Under the pieces are notes generated by a model that was not told the DNA's origin, did not search any database, and saw nothing but the letters and a program-made list of their open reading frames with translations. The position numbers and the translations under genes were made by a program. From Pseudomonas orientalis (GTDB taxonomy: Bacteria > Pseudomonadota > Gammaproteobacteria > Pseudomonadales > Pseudomonadaceae), in NCBI RefSeq assembly GCF_002934065.1, contig NZ_CP018049.1, positions 5,922,237 to 5,986,236 of the forward strand: a stretch of DNA of 64,000 nt. Direction: 5' to 3'. Below are positions 25,127 through 33,876 of this stretch, in pieces; position 1 is the first letter of the stretch, and each line of letters begins with the position of its first letter.

Positions 25127-27031
25127 TTATTGAACGGCTTTACGCGGCACCGAGGGATCGGCCGGCAAGGTAAAAGAACGCAGATCGATCGTCGGCGCGC
25201 TGTCGGCGCCCAGGCGATGATCCAGAATAAGCAGTTTGGCATGGGCCAGGCCCTGGCTGAGCTGGCCCAGGTACTGCTCCAGCACGAAGGCTCGGCCCGC
25301 CGTGGCATAGGCCTTTTGTTCGGCAACAAAGCGCAGGTTCGCCGCCTGGGCACCTGCATTCACTTCGCGGGCGGTGGCCTGGGCCTGGTCGCGGGCCGTG
25401 CTGGCCTGCAGCAACGCCTGGTTGGTCTGCTCGCTGGCCGCGCCGCGCTCGCGCGCGATCAATGCCTGCGCGCCGATCTGCGCGGCTTGCACGCCGTGGT
25501 AGGCGTTGGCGGCGCCGGCCGGTGGGTGGATCGCTTCAACGACGGTGGCGAGAATTTCCACGCCACTGTCGAGTGCGTTCAGGTCCGCTTGCACGCTGCG
25601 ACCGATCTCGTCGGCCAGGCTGGTGCGTTGTTCGCCGAGCAATTCGTCGAGGGTGCGCGAGGCGAACTCATGCACCAGAATACGGCTGGCGGTGCTGCGA
25701 ATCAGGGTCGGGACATCGGCGCTGTGATAGGTGGCGGCCAGCGCCGCCTGGTCCGTCAGGCCGATGCGATAGACGAACCGCACGTCCATATTGACGATCT
25801 GGAAGCTCTGCTTGTCGCCGCTGCTGCTGGCGATGACCTGGGATTTATCATTCACATGGCTGGCGTCCCACAGGCGGTTAGCGATCAGCGGCGCCGGACC
25901 TTCGGCGCTGGCCAACTCGGGTGCGGCCGTTTCGCTGACGCTGGTCGCCAACTCATGCACCACGCCGTTCTCTACGTTCAACACGCGGCCCAGCGGCCAG
26001 GGCAACCCGGCGTGCAGGCCCGGGCCGAACACCTCTACCGGTTTGCCGAAACGCTCATAGATTCCACGGCCCTGCAAAGGCACTTCATGCACGCCCGTCA
26101 GCGCCCAGCCTACCGCGAGCACCACCAGCAGCACCGGCAGGAACGCGCGACGCATGTAGGTAAACGCCCAAATCTGGCGCAGGTCGATGCCGAAGCGGTT
26201 ATGCAGTTCATGCTGCAACGCCAGCAAGGGTTGCGGTGGCCAGCGCAGCAGGCCGGCGACAAAGCTCTGCGCGATCAGGCGCGGTTCGAGGCGCGGCTGG
26301 CGCGGGCTGAACAGCGACAGCACGCCGCGCAGCAGGAACTCCAGCGCCACCAGCGCGGGCAGCAGGCCGATCAGCACTGCCAGGCGCAACGGCCACACCG
26401 ACTCGGCACCGGCGAACAGCAGGCAAATCGAGCTGACCAACAGGCAACCGATCGCCACGCGGCACAGCTGCGCCAGGGCTGAGGCTTCAGGCCATTGCGC
26501 AGGTGTTTGCTGGGCCAGGCGCCGCTCGAACACCAGCACACCGAACGCCAGCGCCAACCCCAGCGCCGCGCCGATACTGGCGGACTGACCGACGGCTGCG
26601 GCGGGTAGCGTCAGGTTCCAGAATTCGATGATGCTGATCAGCGCCAACAATGACCAACCGCACAACCACAACACCGGCGCGCCAATCTGATCGCTGACGC
26701 GCTCAACCAGGCGAGCGTAGCGGCCGGTTTCTGTAACCGGCGCATCAACCGCCGGCTCTTCCAGCGCCTGGGCCCGCCAATCGGCGACCCACCACGCCGA
26801 CTGCAGCCCGGCGACCAGCACCAACAGCGCCGATGAGCAATTGATCAGCACCACCGGCCAGATCGATACCGGTGCAAACAGCGCGACAAACAGCGCCAAT
26901 ACCCAACCGGTAACGGCCACGGCCGTCAGGCTGATGCCGGCTTGCCTCAATCGACGGGCATGGAACACCCCTTGCTGAAAGCGCGGCAGGCCTTCAACCG
27001 AAGCGCCGTCAGCTTCTAGATCCACTTGCAT
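25127..27031 (-). CDS. Large SPFH/HflK-family protein with polytopic N-terminal domain
   Basis: A 634-residue protein. About the first 330 residues have several membrane segments (VTGWVLALFVALFAPVSIW, VVLINCSSALLVLVAG, LWLCGWSLLALISIIEF, SIGAALGLALAFGVLVF and more). After another helix (LPVLLVVLAVGWALTGV), the SPFH domain covers about 340-500 and a coiled coil follows. The start at MQVDLEAD is preferred over a Met 25 codons upstream, because the upstream part overlaps the Zur-like box. It is first in the four-gene SPFH/ATPase operon. Confidence 0.82.
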   Translation of the reverse strand: MQVDLEADGASVEGLPRFQQGVFHARRLRQAGISLTAVAVTGWVLALFVALFAPVSIWPVVLINCSSALLVLVAGLQSAWWVADWRAQALEEPAVDAPVTETGRYARLVERVSDQIGAPVLWLCGWSLLALISIIEFWNLTLPAAAVGQSASIGAALGLALAFGVLVFERRLAQQTPAQWPEASALAQLCRVAIGCLLVSSICLLFAGAESVWPLRLAVLIGLLPALVALEFLLRGVLSLFSPRQPRLEPRLIAQSFVAGLLRWPPQPLLALQHELHNRFGIDLRQIWAFTYMRRAFLPVLLVVLAVGWALTGVHEVPLQGRGIYERFGKPVEVFGPGLHAGLPWPLGRVLNVENGVVHELATSVSETAAPELASAEGPAPLIANRLWDASHVNDKSQVIASSSGDKQSFQIVNMDVRFVYRIGLTDQAALAATYHSADVPTLIRSTASRILVHEFASRTLDELLGEQRTSLADEIGRSVQADLNALDSGVEILATVVEAIHPPAGAANAYHGVQAAQIGAQALIARERGAASEQTNQALLQASTARDQAQATAREVNAGAQAANLRFVAEQKAYATAGRAFVLEQYLGQLSQGLAHAKLLILDHRLGADSAPTIDLRSFTLPADPSVPRKAVQ

Positions 27032-27059
27032 CCACTCAACGCCCGCTTGTACATAATTC

Positions 27060-27072
27060 GTTACGATATAAC
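27060..27072. promoter_or_regulatory. Zur-like box before the SPFH/P-type ATPase operon
   Basis: GTTACGATATAAC agrees with the Zur core GTTATANTATAAC at 10 of 12 fixed positions. It is 29 bases before the chosen start of the large SPFH gene. Extended flanks are less symmetric than in the other two boxes. Confidence 0.6.
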
Positions 27073-27117
27073 ACAGGGCGTGAAATTTTTGTTCGCTTTT
27101 GGCCACGCCGACGATCT

Positions 27118-27207
27118 TGTGGGAGGGGGCTTGCCCCCGATGGCCATGGGTCTGTTGAAACAGGTGTTGGCTGACACACCGCTATTGGGGGCAAGCCCCC
27201 TCCCACA
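27118..27207. repeat. BIME: paired REP
   Basis: TGTGGGAGGGGGCTTGCCCC with its inverted partner GGGGCAAGCCCCCTCCCACA, between divergent operons. Same class as 17770-17860 and 41892-41983. Confidence 0.92.
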
Positions 27208-27340
27208 TTTGAATCTGCGCTTTCTCGAGACCGTGACTAACCCCCCATAAACACGCGACATCACTGGTGCACGCTGCAATTAATCGGCACACTCCAGAAC
27301 AGCTTTTCGCGGGTCCACGGACAAGGAAGCATCCCCCCTC

Positions 27341-27964
27341 ATGATCTCCATCTATCAGCTCAAGCCGCGCTTTCAAAACCTGCTGCGCCCCCTCGTGCAA
27401 CGCCTCTATGACAACGGCACCACCGCCAACCAGATCACCGTGCTGGCCGGTGTCATTTCCGTACTGGTGGGCCTGCTGATCGCCAGCTTCGCCCAGCACC
27501 TCTGGCTGTTTGCGCTGATCCCGCTGTGGATGATCGTGCGCATGGCCCTCAACGCCATCGACGGCATGCTCGCGCGGGAATTCGGCCAGCAGTCACGTCT
27601 GGGCGCCTACCTCAATGAACTGTGCGATGTGATCGCCGACAGCGCATTGATTCTGCCGTTTGCGCTGATCCCCGGCGTGAGCCTGGCGCCTGTGCTGCTG
27701 GTGACGTTGCTCGCGGTATTCAGCGAATACGCCGGCGTATTGGGGCCGATGGTGGGCGCATCGCGCCGCTATGACGGGCCGATGGGCAAGAGTGACCGGG
27801 CGTTCGTACTCGGCGTGCTGGCCACTGGCGTGGCGCTGGGCTGGCTCGGCGCCGGCTGGGTCGACACGGTGATGTGGCTGGTCGCCGCCCTGCTGGCCTA
27901 CACCCTGGTCAACCGGGTGCGCCACGGCCTCAAGGAACAATCAGCAACCTCACCGATTGCATAA
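27341..27964 (+). CDS. CDP-alcohol phosphatidyltransferase (YnbA-like)
   Basis: A 207-residue membrane enzyme of the CDP-alcohol phosphatidyltransferase family. It has about six helices and the motif NAIDGMLAR, eight residues, GAYLNELCD. In the consensus DxxDG..AR..GxxxDxxxD, the first and third aspartates are asparagine here. I recall a similar pattern in the YnbA subfamily, so it may be a subfamily trait. It should transfer a phosphatidyl group from CDP-diacylglycerol to an alcohol whose identity is unknown. First gene of a six-gene operon. Confidence 0.87.
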   Translation: MISIYQLKPRFQNLLRPLVQRLYDNGTTANQITVLAGVISVLVGLLIASFAQHLWLFALIPLWMIVRMALNAIDGMLAREFGQQSRLGAYLNELCDVIADSALILPFALIPGVSLAPVLLVTLLAVFSEYAGVLGPMVGASRRYDGPMGKSDRAFVLGVLATGVALGWLGAGWVDTVMWLVAALLAYTLVNRVRHGLKEQSATSPIA

Positions 27965-27975
27965 GGATTTTTGCG

Positions 27976-29724
27976 ATGCGCGAACAGCAACAGCACACCT
28001 TCAGCACCCATGATGGCGTCGAGCTTTTTTACCGGCACTGGCCGGCTACGGCAGACGCCGGGCCGCGCAAGGCCATTGTGTTGTTCCATCGCGGTCATGA
28101 GCACTCAGGTCGAATCGCGCACCTGGTGGACGAACTCGGCCTGCCCGACTTTGACTTCTTCGCCTGGGACGCCCGTGGCCACGGCCAATCCCCCGGCGAG
28201 CGCGGTGACAGCCCCAGCTTTGCCACCAGCGCCCGCGACGTACAAACCTTCTGCGACCACATAGGCGCCGCCTACGGTATCGACGAGGAAAACCTCGCCG
28301 TTGTCGCCCAAAGCGTCGGCGCGGTGATCGCGGCCACCTGGGTGCATGACTACGCACCGAAGATCCGCGCCCTGGTACTCGCCTCCCCTGCCTTCAAGGT
28401 CAAGCTGTACGTGCCTTTCGCCCGCCCGGGCCTGGCACTGATGCGCAAGTTTCGCGGCAACTTTTTCGTCAACAGCTACGTCAAGGCCAAGTTCCTCAGC
28501 CATGACCCGCAGCGCGTGGCGTCCTACGACAGCGATCCACTGATCACCAAGGCCATTTCGGTGAACGTGCTGCTGGGCCTGTACGAAGCGGCCGACCGGG
28601 TTGTAGCCGATGCCCAGGCCATTCAAGTGCCGACCCAATTGCTGATCTCCGGCTCCGACTTCGTGGTGCACCGCAAACCCCAGCAGCAGTTTTTCGAGCG
28701 TCTGGGCAGCCTGAAAAAAGAGCTGCATGTGCTGCCCGGTTTCTTCCACGACACCCTCGGTGAACGTGACCGCGCCACGGCCGTCAACAGCGCCAGGCGC
28801 TTTATCCTGCAAAACTTCACGCAACCGCTGGACCGCGCCAGCCTGCTGGACGCCGACAAACTGGGCGCCACCTGCGCCGAATCCGAAGCCCTCGCCGCAC
28901 CGCTGCCGCGCAATTCCCTGCGCGATCTGTACTGGCGCATGACACGCGCCAGCATGGGCCTGGGCAAGAACCTGTCCGACGGGGTGAAACTGGGCTTCGA
29001 CACCGGCTTCGATTCCGGCAGTACCCTGGATTACGTGTACCGCAACACGCCCACCGGCAAAGGCGCGCTGGGGCGGATGATCGACACCAACTACCTGAAC
29101 TCCATCGGCTGGCGCGGTATTCGTCAACGCAAGCTGAATGTCGAAGAACTGTTGCGCCTGGCCATGGCCCGGTTGCGCGCGGACAAGCGCGATGTGCGTA
29201 TCGTCGATATCGCCGCCGGCCACGGGCGTTACATCCTGGAAGCGTTGCAGGGTGTAGCGCCGCTGCCGGAATCGATCCTGCTGCGCGACTACAGCGACAT
29301 CAACGTGCGCGACGGCAGTGCGCTGATCCGTGAAAAAGGCCTGGGAGACATAGCCCAGTTCATCAAAGGCGATGCGTTTGACCGGGCGAGCCTGGCGGCG
29401 CTGGAGCCCAAGCCGACGTTGGCGGTGGTGTCCGGGCTATATGAGTTGTTTGCCGATAACGCGATGGTCGGCGGTTCGTTGGCGGGCCTCGCCGAAGCGG
29501 TGGAGCCCGGCGGTTATCTGGTCTACACCGGCCAACCGTGGCACCCGCAGTTGGAACTGATCGCCCGCGCCTTGACCAGCCACCGCCAGGGCCAGGCCTG
29601 GGTGATGCGTCGGCGCAGCCAGGCGGAAATGGATCAACTGGTGGAGGCTGCGGGCTTTCGCAAGATCACTCAGCGTGTGGATGAATGGGGCATTTTCACC
29701 GTGTCCCTGGCGCAGAAGATCTGA
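27976..29724 (+). CDS. Alpha/beta hydrolase-methyltransferase fusion (YnbC-like)
   Basis: A 582-residue two-domain protein. Residues about 1-290 form an alpha/beta hydrolase (Ser hydrolase/monoacylglycerol-lipase type) with FHRGHEHSGR as oxyanion segment, nucleophile elbow VAQSVGAV and a catalytic His near VLPGFFHDTLGE. The C-terminal 300 residues resemble a SAM methyltransferase (VRIVDIAAGHGRYILEAL). E. coli YnbC has the same fusion and length. The product would be a lipid deacylated or methylated by one chain, but the substrate is unknown. Confidence 0.85.
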   Translation: MREQQQHTFSTHDGVELFYRHWPATADAGPRKAIVLFHRGHEHSGRIAHLVDELGLPDFDFFAWDARGHGQSPGERGDSPSFATSARDVQTFCDHIGAAYGIDEENLAVVAQSVGAVIAATWVHDYAPKIRALVLASPAFKVKLYVPFARPGLALMRKFRGNFFVNSYVKAKFLSHDPQRVASYDSDPLITKAISVNVLLGLYEAADRVVADAQAIQVPTQLLISGSDFVVHRKPQQQFFERLGSLKKELHVLPGFFHDTLGERDRATAVNSARRFILQNFTQPLDRASLLDADKLGATCAESEALAAPLPRNSLRDLYWRMTRASMGLGKNLSDGVKLGFDTGFDSGSTLDYVYRNTPTGKGALGRMIDTNYLNSIGWRGIRQRKLNVEELLRLAMARLRADKRDVRIVDIAAGHGRYILEALQGVAPLPESILLRDYSDINVRDGSALIREKGLGDIAQFIKGDAFDRASLAALEPKPTLAVVSGLYELFADNAMVGGSLAGLAEAVEPGGYLVYTGQPWHPQLELIARALTSHRQGQAWVMRRRSQAEMDQLVEAAGFRKITQRVDEWGIFTVSLAQKI

Positions 29725-29726
29725 GC

Positions 29727-31025
29727 ATGCGCGAACCTGGCTTATTCAAACCAGCGCTTCTCTGGCTGCTGCTGTTGGCACCGCTGTTTTTCAGCACCTA
29801 CGGCCTCGCCACCTGGGTCACCACCCAGCGCAGCGATGTGGGCACGCTGGTGTTCGGCTGGGAAACCCACATGCCGTTCTGGGCCTGGACCATCGTGCCT
29901 TATTGGTCCATCGACCTGCTCTACGGTTTCTCCCTGTTGCTGCCGAGCACCCGCCACGAACTCAGGCAACATGCCCTGCGCCTGCTGACGGCCCAGGTGA
30001 TTGCCGTCAGTTGCTTCCTGATCTGGCCGCTGCGCTTCACCTTCGAACGACCGGAACTGGATGGTGTGTTCGGCTGGTTGTTTGCGGTGCTGGCGGGCTT
30101 CGACAAACCCTTCAACCAGGCACCTTCACTGCATATCGCGCTGTTGGTGATCCTGTGGGTGATGTACCAGCGGCATACCCAGGGTTTCTGGCGCTGGGCA
30201 GTGCACGGCTGGTTTGCACTGATCGGCATTTCCGTGCTGACTACTTATCAACATCACTTTATCGACTTACCCACAGGCGCCCTCGCTGGCTGTTTGTGCG
30301 TGTGGCTATGGCCGCAGGAACATCCCAGCCCGCTGCTCAATGCCCGACTGACGCGCGACTCTAAACGCGGTTGGCTGGGTGCGCGCTACGCCCTTGGCGC
30401 GCTGGCGCTGATGCTGCTCGCGCTGGCCTTGGGCGGTTGGGGGCTATGGCTGCTGTGGCCGGCAGTATCGCTGGGTTTGGTCGCGACCAACTACTGGCTG
30501 CTGGGTGCCGAGGGCTTTCAGAAACGCAGCGATGGCCAGCTGACCCCAGCCGCGCGTTGGCTGTATGCGCCTTACCTGGCGGCCGCCTGGATCAATTCGC
30601 GGCTGTGGACACGTGGCCATCCACAGCCTGAACCGATTGTGGATAACGTCTGGCTGGGGCGGATTCCAGCGGCCGGCGAGCAACAGCCATTCAAGGCCAT
30701 CGTCGATCTCTGCGCCGAGCTGCCAATTGATCCACAGGGCCGCCGTTATCAATGCATCCCGGTTCTGGACTTGATTGCGCCAACCTCCGCCGAATGCCTG
30801 CAAGCCGCCCAGGCCATCGAACGCTTGCGCTCGGACGGGCCGCTGCTGGTGTGCTGCGCCCTGGGCTACTCGCGCAGCGCAACGGCCATCGCTGCCTGGC
30901 TGTTGCACAGCGGGCGCGCGGCGACGATCGATCAGGCGCTGGCTATTATTCGTACAGCACGCACCCGTGTGGTTCTGCATCCTGCACATCGCTTGGCTTT
31001 GGAGGGTTTGCCCCATGCCCGCTGA
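29727..31025 (+). CDS. PAP2-like plus dual-specificity phosphatase membrane protein (YnbD-like)
   Basis: A 432-residue protein. An N-terminal multi-helix domain of the PAP2/inositolphosphotransferase type spans about residues 1-280 (DKPFNQAPSLHIAL and YQHHFIDLPTGALAG carry the PAP2 His residues). A C-terminal phosphatase domain has the cysteine-phosphatase loop CALGYSRSA (CX5R). This two-phosphatase layout is that of E. coli YnbD. It likely dephosphorylates a lipid phosphate intermediate of the operon's pathway. Confidence 0.85.
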   Translation: MREPGLFKPALLWLLLLAPLFFSTYGLATWVTTQRSDVGTLVFGWETHMPFWAWTIVPYWSIDLLYGFSLLLPSTRHELRQHALRLLTAQVIAVSCFLIWPLRFTFERPELDGVFGWLFAVLAGFDKPFNQAPSLHIALLVILWVMYQRHTQGFWRWAVHGWFALIGISVLTTYQHHFIDLPTGALAGCLCVWLWPQEHPSPLLNARLTRDSKRGWLGARYALGALALMLLALALGGWGLWLLWPAVSLGLVATNYWLLGAEGFQKRSDGQLTPAARWLYAPYLAAAWINSRLWTRGHPQPEPIVDNVWLGRIPAAGEQQPFKAIVDLCAELPIDPQGRRYQCIPVLDLIAPTSAECLQAAQAIERLRSDGPLLVCCALGYSRSATAIAAWLLHSGRAATIDQALAIIRTARTRVVLHPAHRLALEGLPHAR

Positions 31026-31458
31026 CATGGAACTGCACGTAGTTGCCGGCCTGCTGCGGCGTGGCCGTTCGCTGGACCAGTTATCCACAGGGTTGACAGT
31101 GATCGGTGTGCTGTTCGGCCTGGCCCAGTTGCTGATGGCGAGCGTTTCGACGATCTGCCTGCTGCTGGCCTTGTGGATGATCATCCTGGGGCTTCTACAG
31201 AAATACTGGGCGCTGCGCGTCGCGTTCGACGCCGATTTGTTCGCCCTGCTGGCCCGCGACACCCAGCGCACCGCCGACCTTGACCAAGCCCTGCAAACCC
31301 TTGGCCTGCAATCGGCCGAGCGCGCCGGCAGGCCCTGGACCGAGCGCCGTCGTGGTGCACTCAAATTGCTGCGCAAACAGGTCTGGCTGCTTGGCGCGCA
31401 AGTGCTGCTGACCCTGGGCGTAATACTTGCCAGCCCTTGGCTACCTTTCGCCGGATAA
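31015..31458 (+). CDS. Small membrane protein of the lipid operon
   Basis: A 147-residue protein with two hydrophobic stretches at about residues 26-55 (LTVIGVLFGLAQLLMAS plus VSTICLLLALWMIILGL) and one at the C-terminus (VWLLGAQVLLTLGVILASPWLPF). The start is preceded by GGAGG and overlaps the phosphatase gene by 11 bases. I recognise no named family. Position implies a subunit or regulator in the lipid pathway. Confidence 0.75.
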   Translation: MPADMELHVVAGLLRRGRSLDQLSTGLTVIGVLFGLAQLLMASVSTICLLLALWMIILGLLQKYWALRVAFDADLFALLARDTQRTADLDQALQTLGLQSAERAGRPWTERRRGALKLLRKQVWLLGAQVLLTLGVILASPWLPFAG

Positions 31459-31467
31459 GGAGTTCCC

Positions 31468-32088
31468 ATGTTCGAACCCGTGGTCGCCACACTGATTACC
31501 TCCATGGCCCGCACCGTCACGGGCGCTCGCAGCCTGTGGCTGGGTTGCGCGCCGGTGCCGGTGCAACGCATTTATTTCGCCAATCACAGCAGCCACGGCG
31601 ACTTCGTGCTGGTATGGGCGTCGCTGCCGCAGAACCTGCGCAAATTCACCCGCCCTGTGGCCGGCAGCGACTACTGGAATAAAAGCGCGCTGCGCCGCTA
31701 CATCATCAACCGCGTGTTCAACGGCGTACTGATCGATCGCGAGCGCAAGGACCCTGTGGATAACCCGCTGCAGCCAATGCTCGCAGCCCTGGAAGGCGGC
31801 GACTCGCTGATCATCTTTCCTGAAGGTACGCGCAATCTGGAAGACGGCCTGCTGCCGTTCAAAAGCGGCTTGTATCACTTGGCAAACAGTTACCCACAGG
31901 CCGAATTGATCCCGGTGTGGATAGCCAACCTCAACCGCGTGATGCCCAAGGGGCGTGTTCTGCCATTGCCGCTGTTATGCACAACCAGCTTCGGCGCGCC
32001 TCTGCAATTGGAAGAAGGCGAAGACAAAACCGCGTTCCTTGCCCGCACTCGCGACGCCCTGCTCGCCCTCGCCCCGGAGCACTCCTGA
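31468..32088 (+). CDS. 1-acyl-sn-glycerol-3-phosphate acyltransferase-like protein
   Basis: A 206-residue PlsC-family acyltransferase. The catalytic NHSSHGD (HX4D) motif is near residue 36, and IIFPEGTRN is the second family motif near 115. It is short and lacks the N-terminal anchor of housekeeping PlsC. It ends one base before the CdsA-like start. It presumably acylates a lysophosphatidic or other acceptor supplied by the operon. Confidence 0.9.
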   Translation: MFEPVVATLITSMARTVTGARSLWLGCAPVPVQRIYFANHSSHGDFVLVWASLPQNLRKFTRPVAGSDYWNKSALRRYIINRVFNGVLIDRERKDPVDNPLQPMLAALEGGDSLIIFPEGTRNLEDGLLPFKSGLYHLANSYPQAELIPVWIANLNRVMPKGRVLPLPLLCTTSFGAPLQLEEGEDKTAFLARTRDALLALAPEHS

Positions 32089-32089
32089 G

Positions 32090-33022
32090 ATGGATAGCCA
32101 AACCCTGATGTTATTCGGCGGGATCGGCGCGATCCTGGTCACCGCCTCGCTGATCGGCCTGATCCTCAAGCTGCGCACCCGTGGCAACCCCAATGCGGTG
32201 ATCGACAACCTCAACGCGCGCATCAACGCCTGGTGGGTGATGGTGGTCGTGATCGGTATTGCCTTCTGGCTCGGCACCGGCGCGGTGATCCTGCTGTTCT
32301 ACGCGGTGTCGTTCTACGCCCTGCGCGAATTCCTTACCCTCACGCCGACCCGGCGCAGCGACTACCCGGCGCTGGTAGCGGCGTTCTACCTGGCCCTGCC
32401 GCTGCAGTACGTGCTGATCTATGCCGATTGGTACGGACTGTTCTCGATCTTCATCCCGGTCTACGTGTTCCTGCTGCTGCCGATCCTCGCCTCCCTGGGC
32501 GGCGACAGTACCCACTTCCTGGAGCGCGCATCGAAGGTGCAATGGGGCCTGATGATCGCAGTGTTCTGCGTGTCGTTCGTCCCGGCGCTGCTGACGCTGG
32601 ACATCCCCGGTTATGAAGGCCGTAACCTGCTGCTGATCGCCTACCTGGTGATCGTGGTGCAACTGTCCGACGTGCTGCAGTACGTGTGCGGCAAGCTGTT
32701 CGGCAAACACAAGATCGCGCCCAACCTCTCGCCGTCGAAAACCGTGGAAGGTTTTGTCGGCGGCATCCTGCTGTCATCCCTGATCGGTGCGGCGCTGTGG
32801 TGGGCCACACCGTTCAATCCCTGGCAGTCATTCCTGATCGCGCTGCTGATCAACCTGCTGGGCTTTGCCGGTGGGATTGTGATGTCGGCGATCAAGCGCG
32901 ATCGCGGGGTGAAGGACTGGGGACACATGATCGAAGGGCACGGCGGCATGCTGGATAGGCTGGACTCGGTATGCTTTGCAGCGCCGATTTTCTTCCACCT
33001 CGTACGCTACTGGTGGACCTGA
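32090..33022 (+). CDS. Phosphatidate cytidylyltransferase (CdsA/YnbB-like)
   Basis: A 310-residue membrane protein with about eight helices. The CDP-diglyceride synthase signature SAIKRDRGVKDWGHMIEGHG and following MLDRLDS is complete near residues 265-293. It makes CDP-diacylglycerol, the activated donor used by the CDP-alcohol transferase at the start of the operon. It is probably a paralogue of the housekeeping cdsA, dedicated to this operon. Confidence 0.92.
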   Translation: MDSQTLMLFGGIGAILVTASLIGLILKLRTRGNPNAVIDNLNARINAWWVMVVVIGIAFWLGTGAVILLFYAVSFYALREFLTLTPTRRSDYPALVAAFYLALPLQYVLIYADWYGLFSIFIPVYVFLLLPILASLGGDSTHFLERASKVQWGLMIAVFCVSFVPALLTLDIPGYEGRNLLLIAYLVIVVQLSDVLQYVCGKLFGKHKIAPNLSPSKTVEGFVGGILLSSLIGAALWWATPFNPWQSFLIALLINLLGFAGGIVMSAIKRDRGVKDWGHMIEGHGGMLDRLDSVCFAAPIFFHLVRYWWT

Positions 33023-33057
33023 GCCATCCCCTTTCTCAAAACAATGAAGATCAAACT

Positions 33058-33140
33058 GTGGGAGGGGGCTTGCCCTAATGCCAGTTCAGTTAAGGCTTTT
33101 TGTAGGAGCGAGGGGGGCGCCTAGCTCTTGCTCGCGAAAA
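33058..33140. repeat. Single REP copy followed by a broken REP
   Basis: TGTGGGAGGGGGCTTGCCCT at 33058-33077. TGTAGGAGCGAG begins at 33101 and its continuation CTTGCTCGCGAAAAAC appears only after an extra 14 bases (GGGGGCGCCTAGCT). The broken copy marks the start of the island. Confidence 0.7.
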
Positions 33141-33494
33141 ACTCACACGCCTTAGGTTGCATCGACAAGAACATGGATGAACCGCTCATGGGATTTCTTT
33201 CACAGCTGTATCGTTACGGCCAGCGTGAGCAGCGCAGTTAACGTGAGGCCTACCTCATGGAGGATTGCATACGGTGGGTTTGTGCCGATTTGGAGGTGGA
33301 TCAGTCTTGCGTCGGCACATGGGGCAATTCGGCATCGGCCTCAACATATGGACTGACTACTGTTCATCTGTGCCTAGACGTGAACCACAGGGTGGTTACA
33401 GGGGTGTCGGATCGCCCCGCGCTCCTGATGAACGTCAGATGGCCCTGTGTCAGGTAACAGCGTCCTGCCCCGTCGAACGCATGCAATCGAAAGC

Positions 33495-33525
33495 GGAGAA
33501 TCCGCCTAGCAGCGGGATTCTCCGT
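33495..33525. terminator. Hairpin with 9-bp stem
   Basis: GGAGAATCC and GGATTCTCC flank about 11 bases. The T-run is weak on either side, so it could be a bidirectional terminator remnant. Confidence 0.5.
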
Positions 33526-33535
33526 TTCTGACCCT

Positions 33536-33690
33536 TCACTTTTGCGGCTTCGGACGATTCCGTACGTTCTTGGGGCATTGGCCCTTGGGCTCTCTTTGCG
33601 TATCCATCGCGGCCTTGAAGATACTGAGCTCCTTTTTGTTGGTGGGGTTTGGGGGGGCTTACCCTTTTTCAGGTCAATTATAGTAGTCAT
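33536..33690 (-). pseudogene. Frameshifted ~50-residue basic protein
   Basis: The minus strand begins MTTIIDLKKGKPP and, after a shift in the C-run near 33650, continues NKKELSIFKAAMDTQREPKG and then a basic tail ending KPQK before TGA. Both halves look like one small Lys/Pro-rich protein broken by an indel. A Pseudomonas-specific hypothetical family is my guess. A sequencing error cannot be excluded. Confidence 0.45.
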
Positions 33691-33831
33691 GGCAGAGCAG
33701 GTTGATGTGCTCATCAGCCAAGGCAAAATATAGATAATCGGTAATCTCCTACACGCCAGAAATGAAATGTCTTACATTTGATCTTGATTTTTTAATTTTA
33801 CTTATTTTTCTTTTGGGCTAGCCTTTTCAAC

Positions 33832-33849
33832 GTCACTTAGAAAAGTGAC
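33832..33849. promoter_or_regulatory. Perfect 7-bp palindrome before the peptide gene
   Basis: GTCACTT and AAGTGAC flank four bases, ending 14 bases before the Shine-Dalgarno of the peptide gene. It could be an operator or a leader hairpin. No matching regulator gene is nearby. Confidence 0.4.
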
Positions 33850-33876
33850 ACTCACTCAAAATTAGGAGTAATACCT

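Larger units (their letters stand above)
33141..33876. other. Island edge: gene-poor, decayed DNA
   Basis: About 730 bases without an intact gene. The left part is of intermediate composition with several short open frames that resemble no protein. A hairpin, a frameshifted small gene and a palindrome are listed separately. From about 33734 the sequence becomes very AT-rich (runs such as TTTTTTAATTTTACTTATTTTTC) and likely carries the promoter of the downstream peptide gene. Confidence 0.5.

Noticed and set aside
33257..33457. Short plus-strand frames in the island border
   Set aside because: No Shine-Dalgarno, no recognisable protein pattern, and overlapping frames are equally open.
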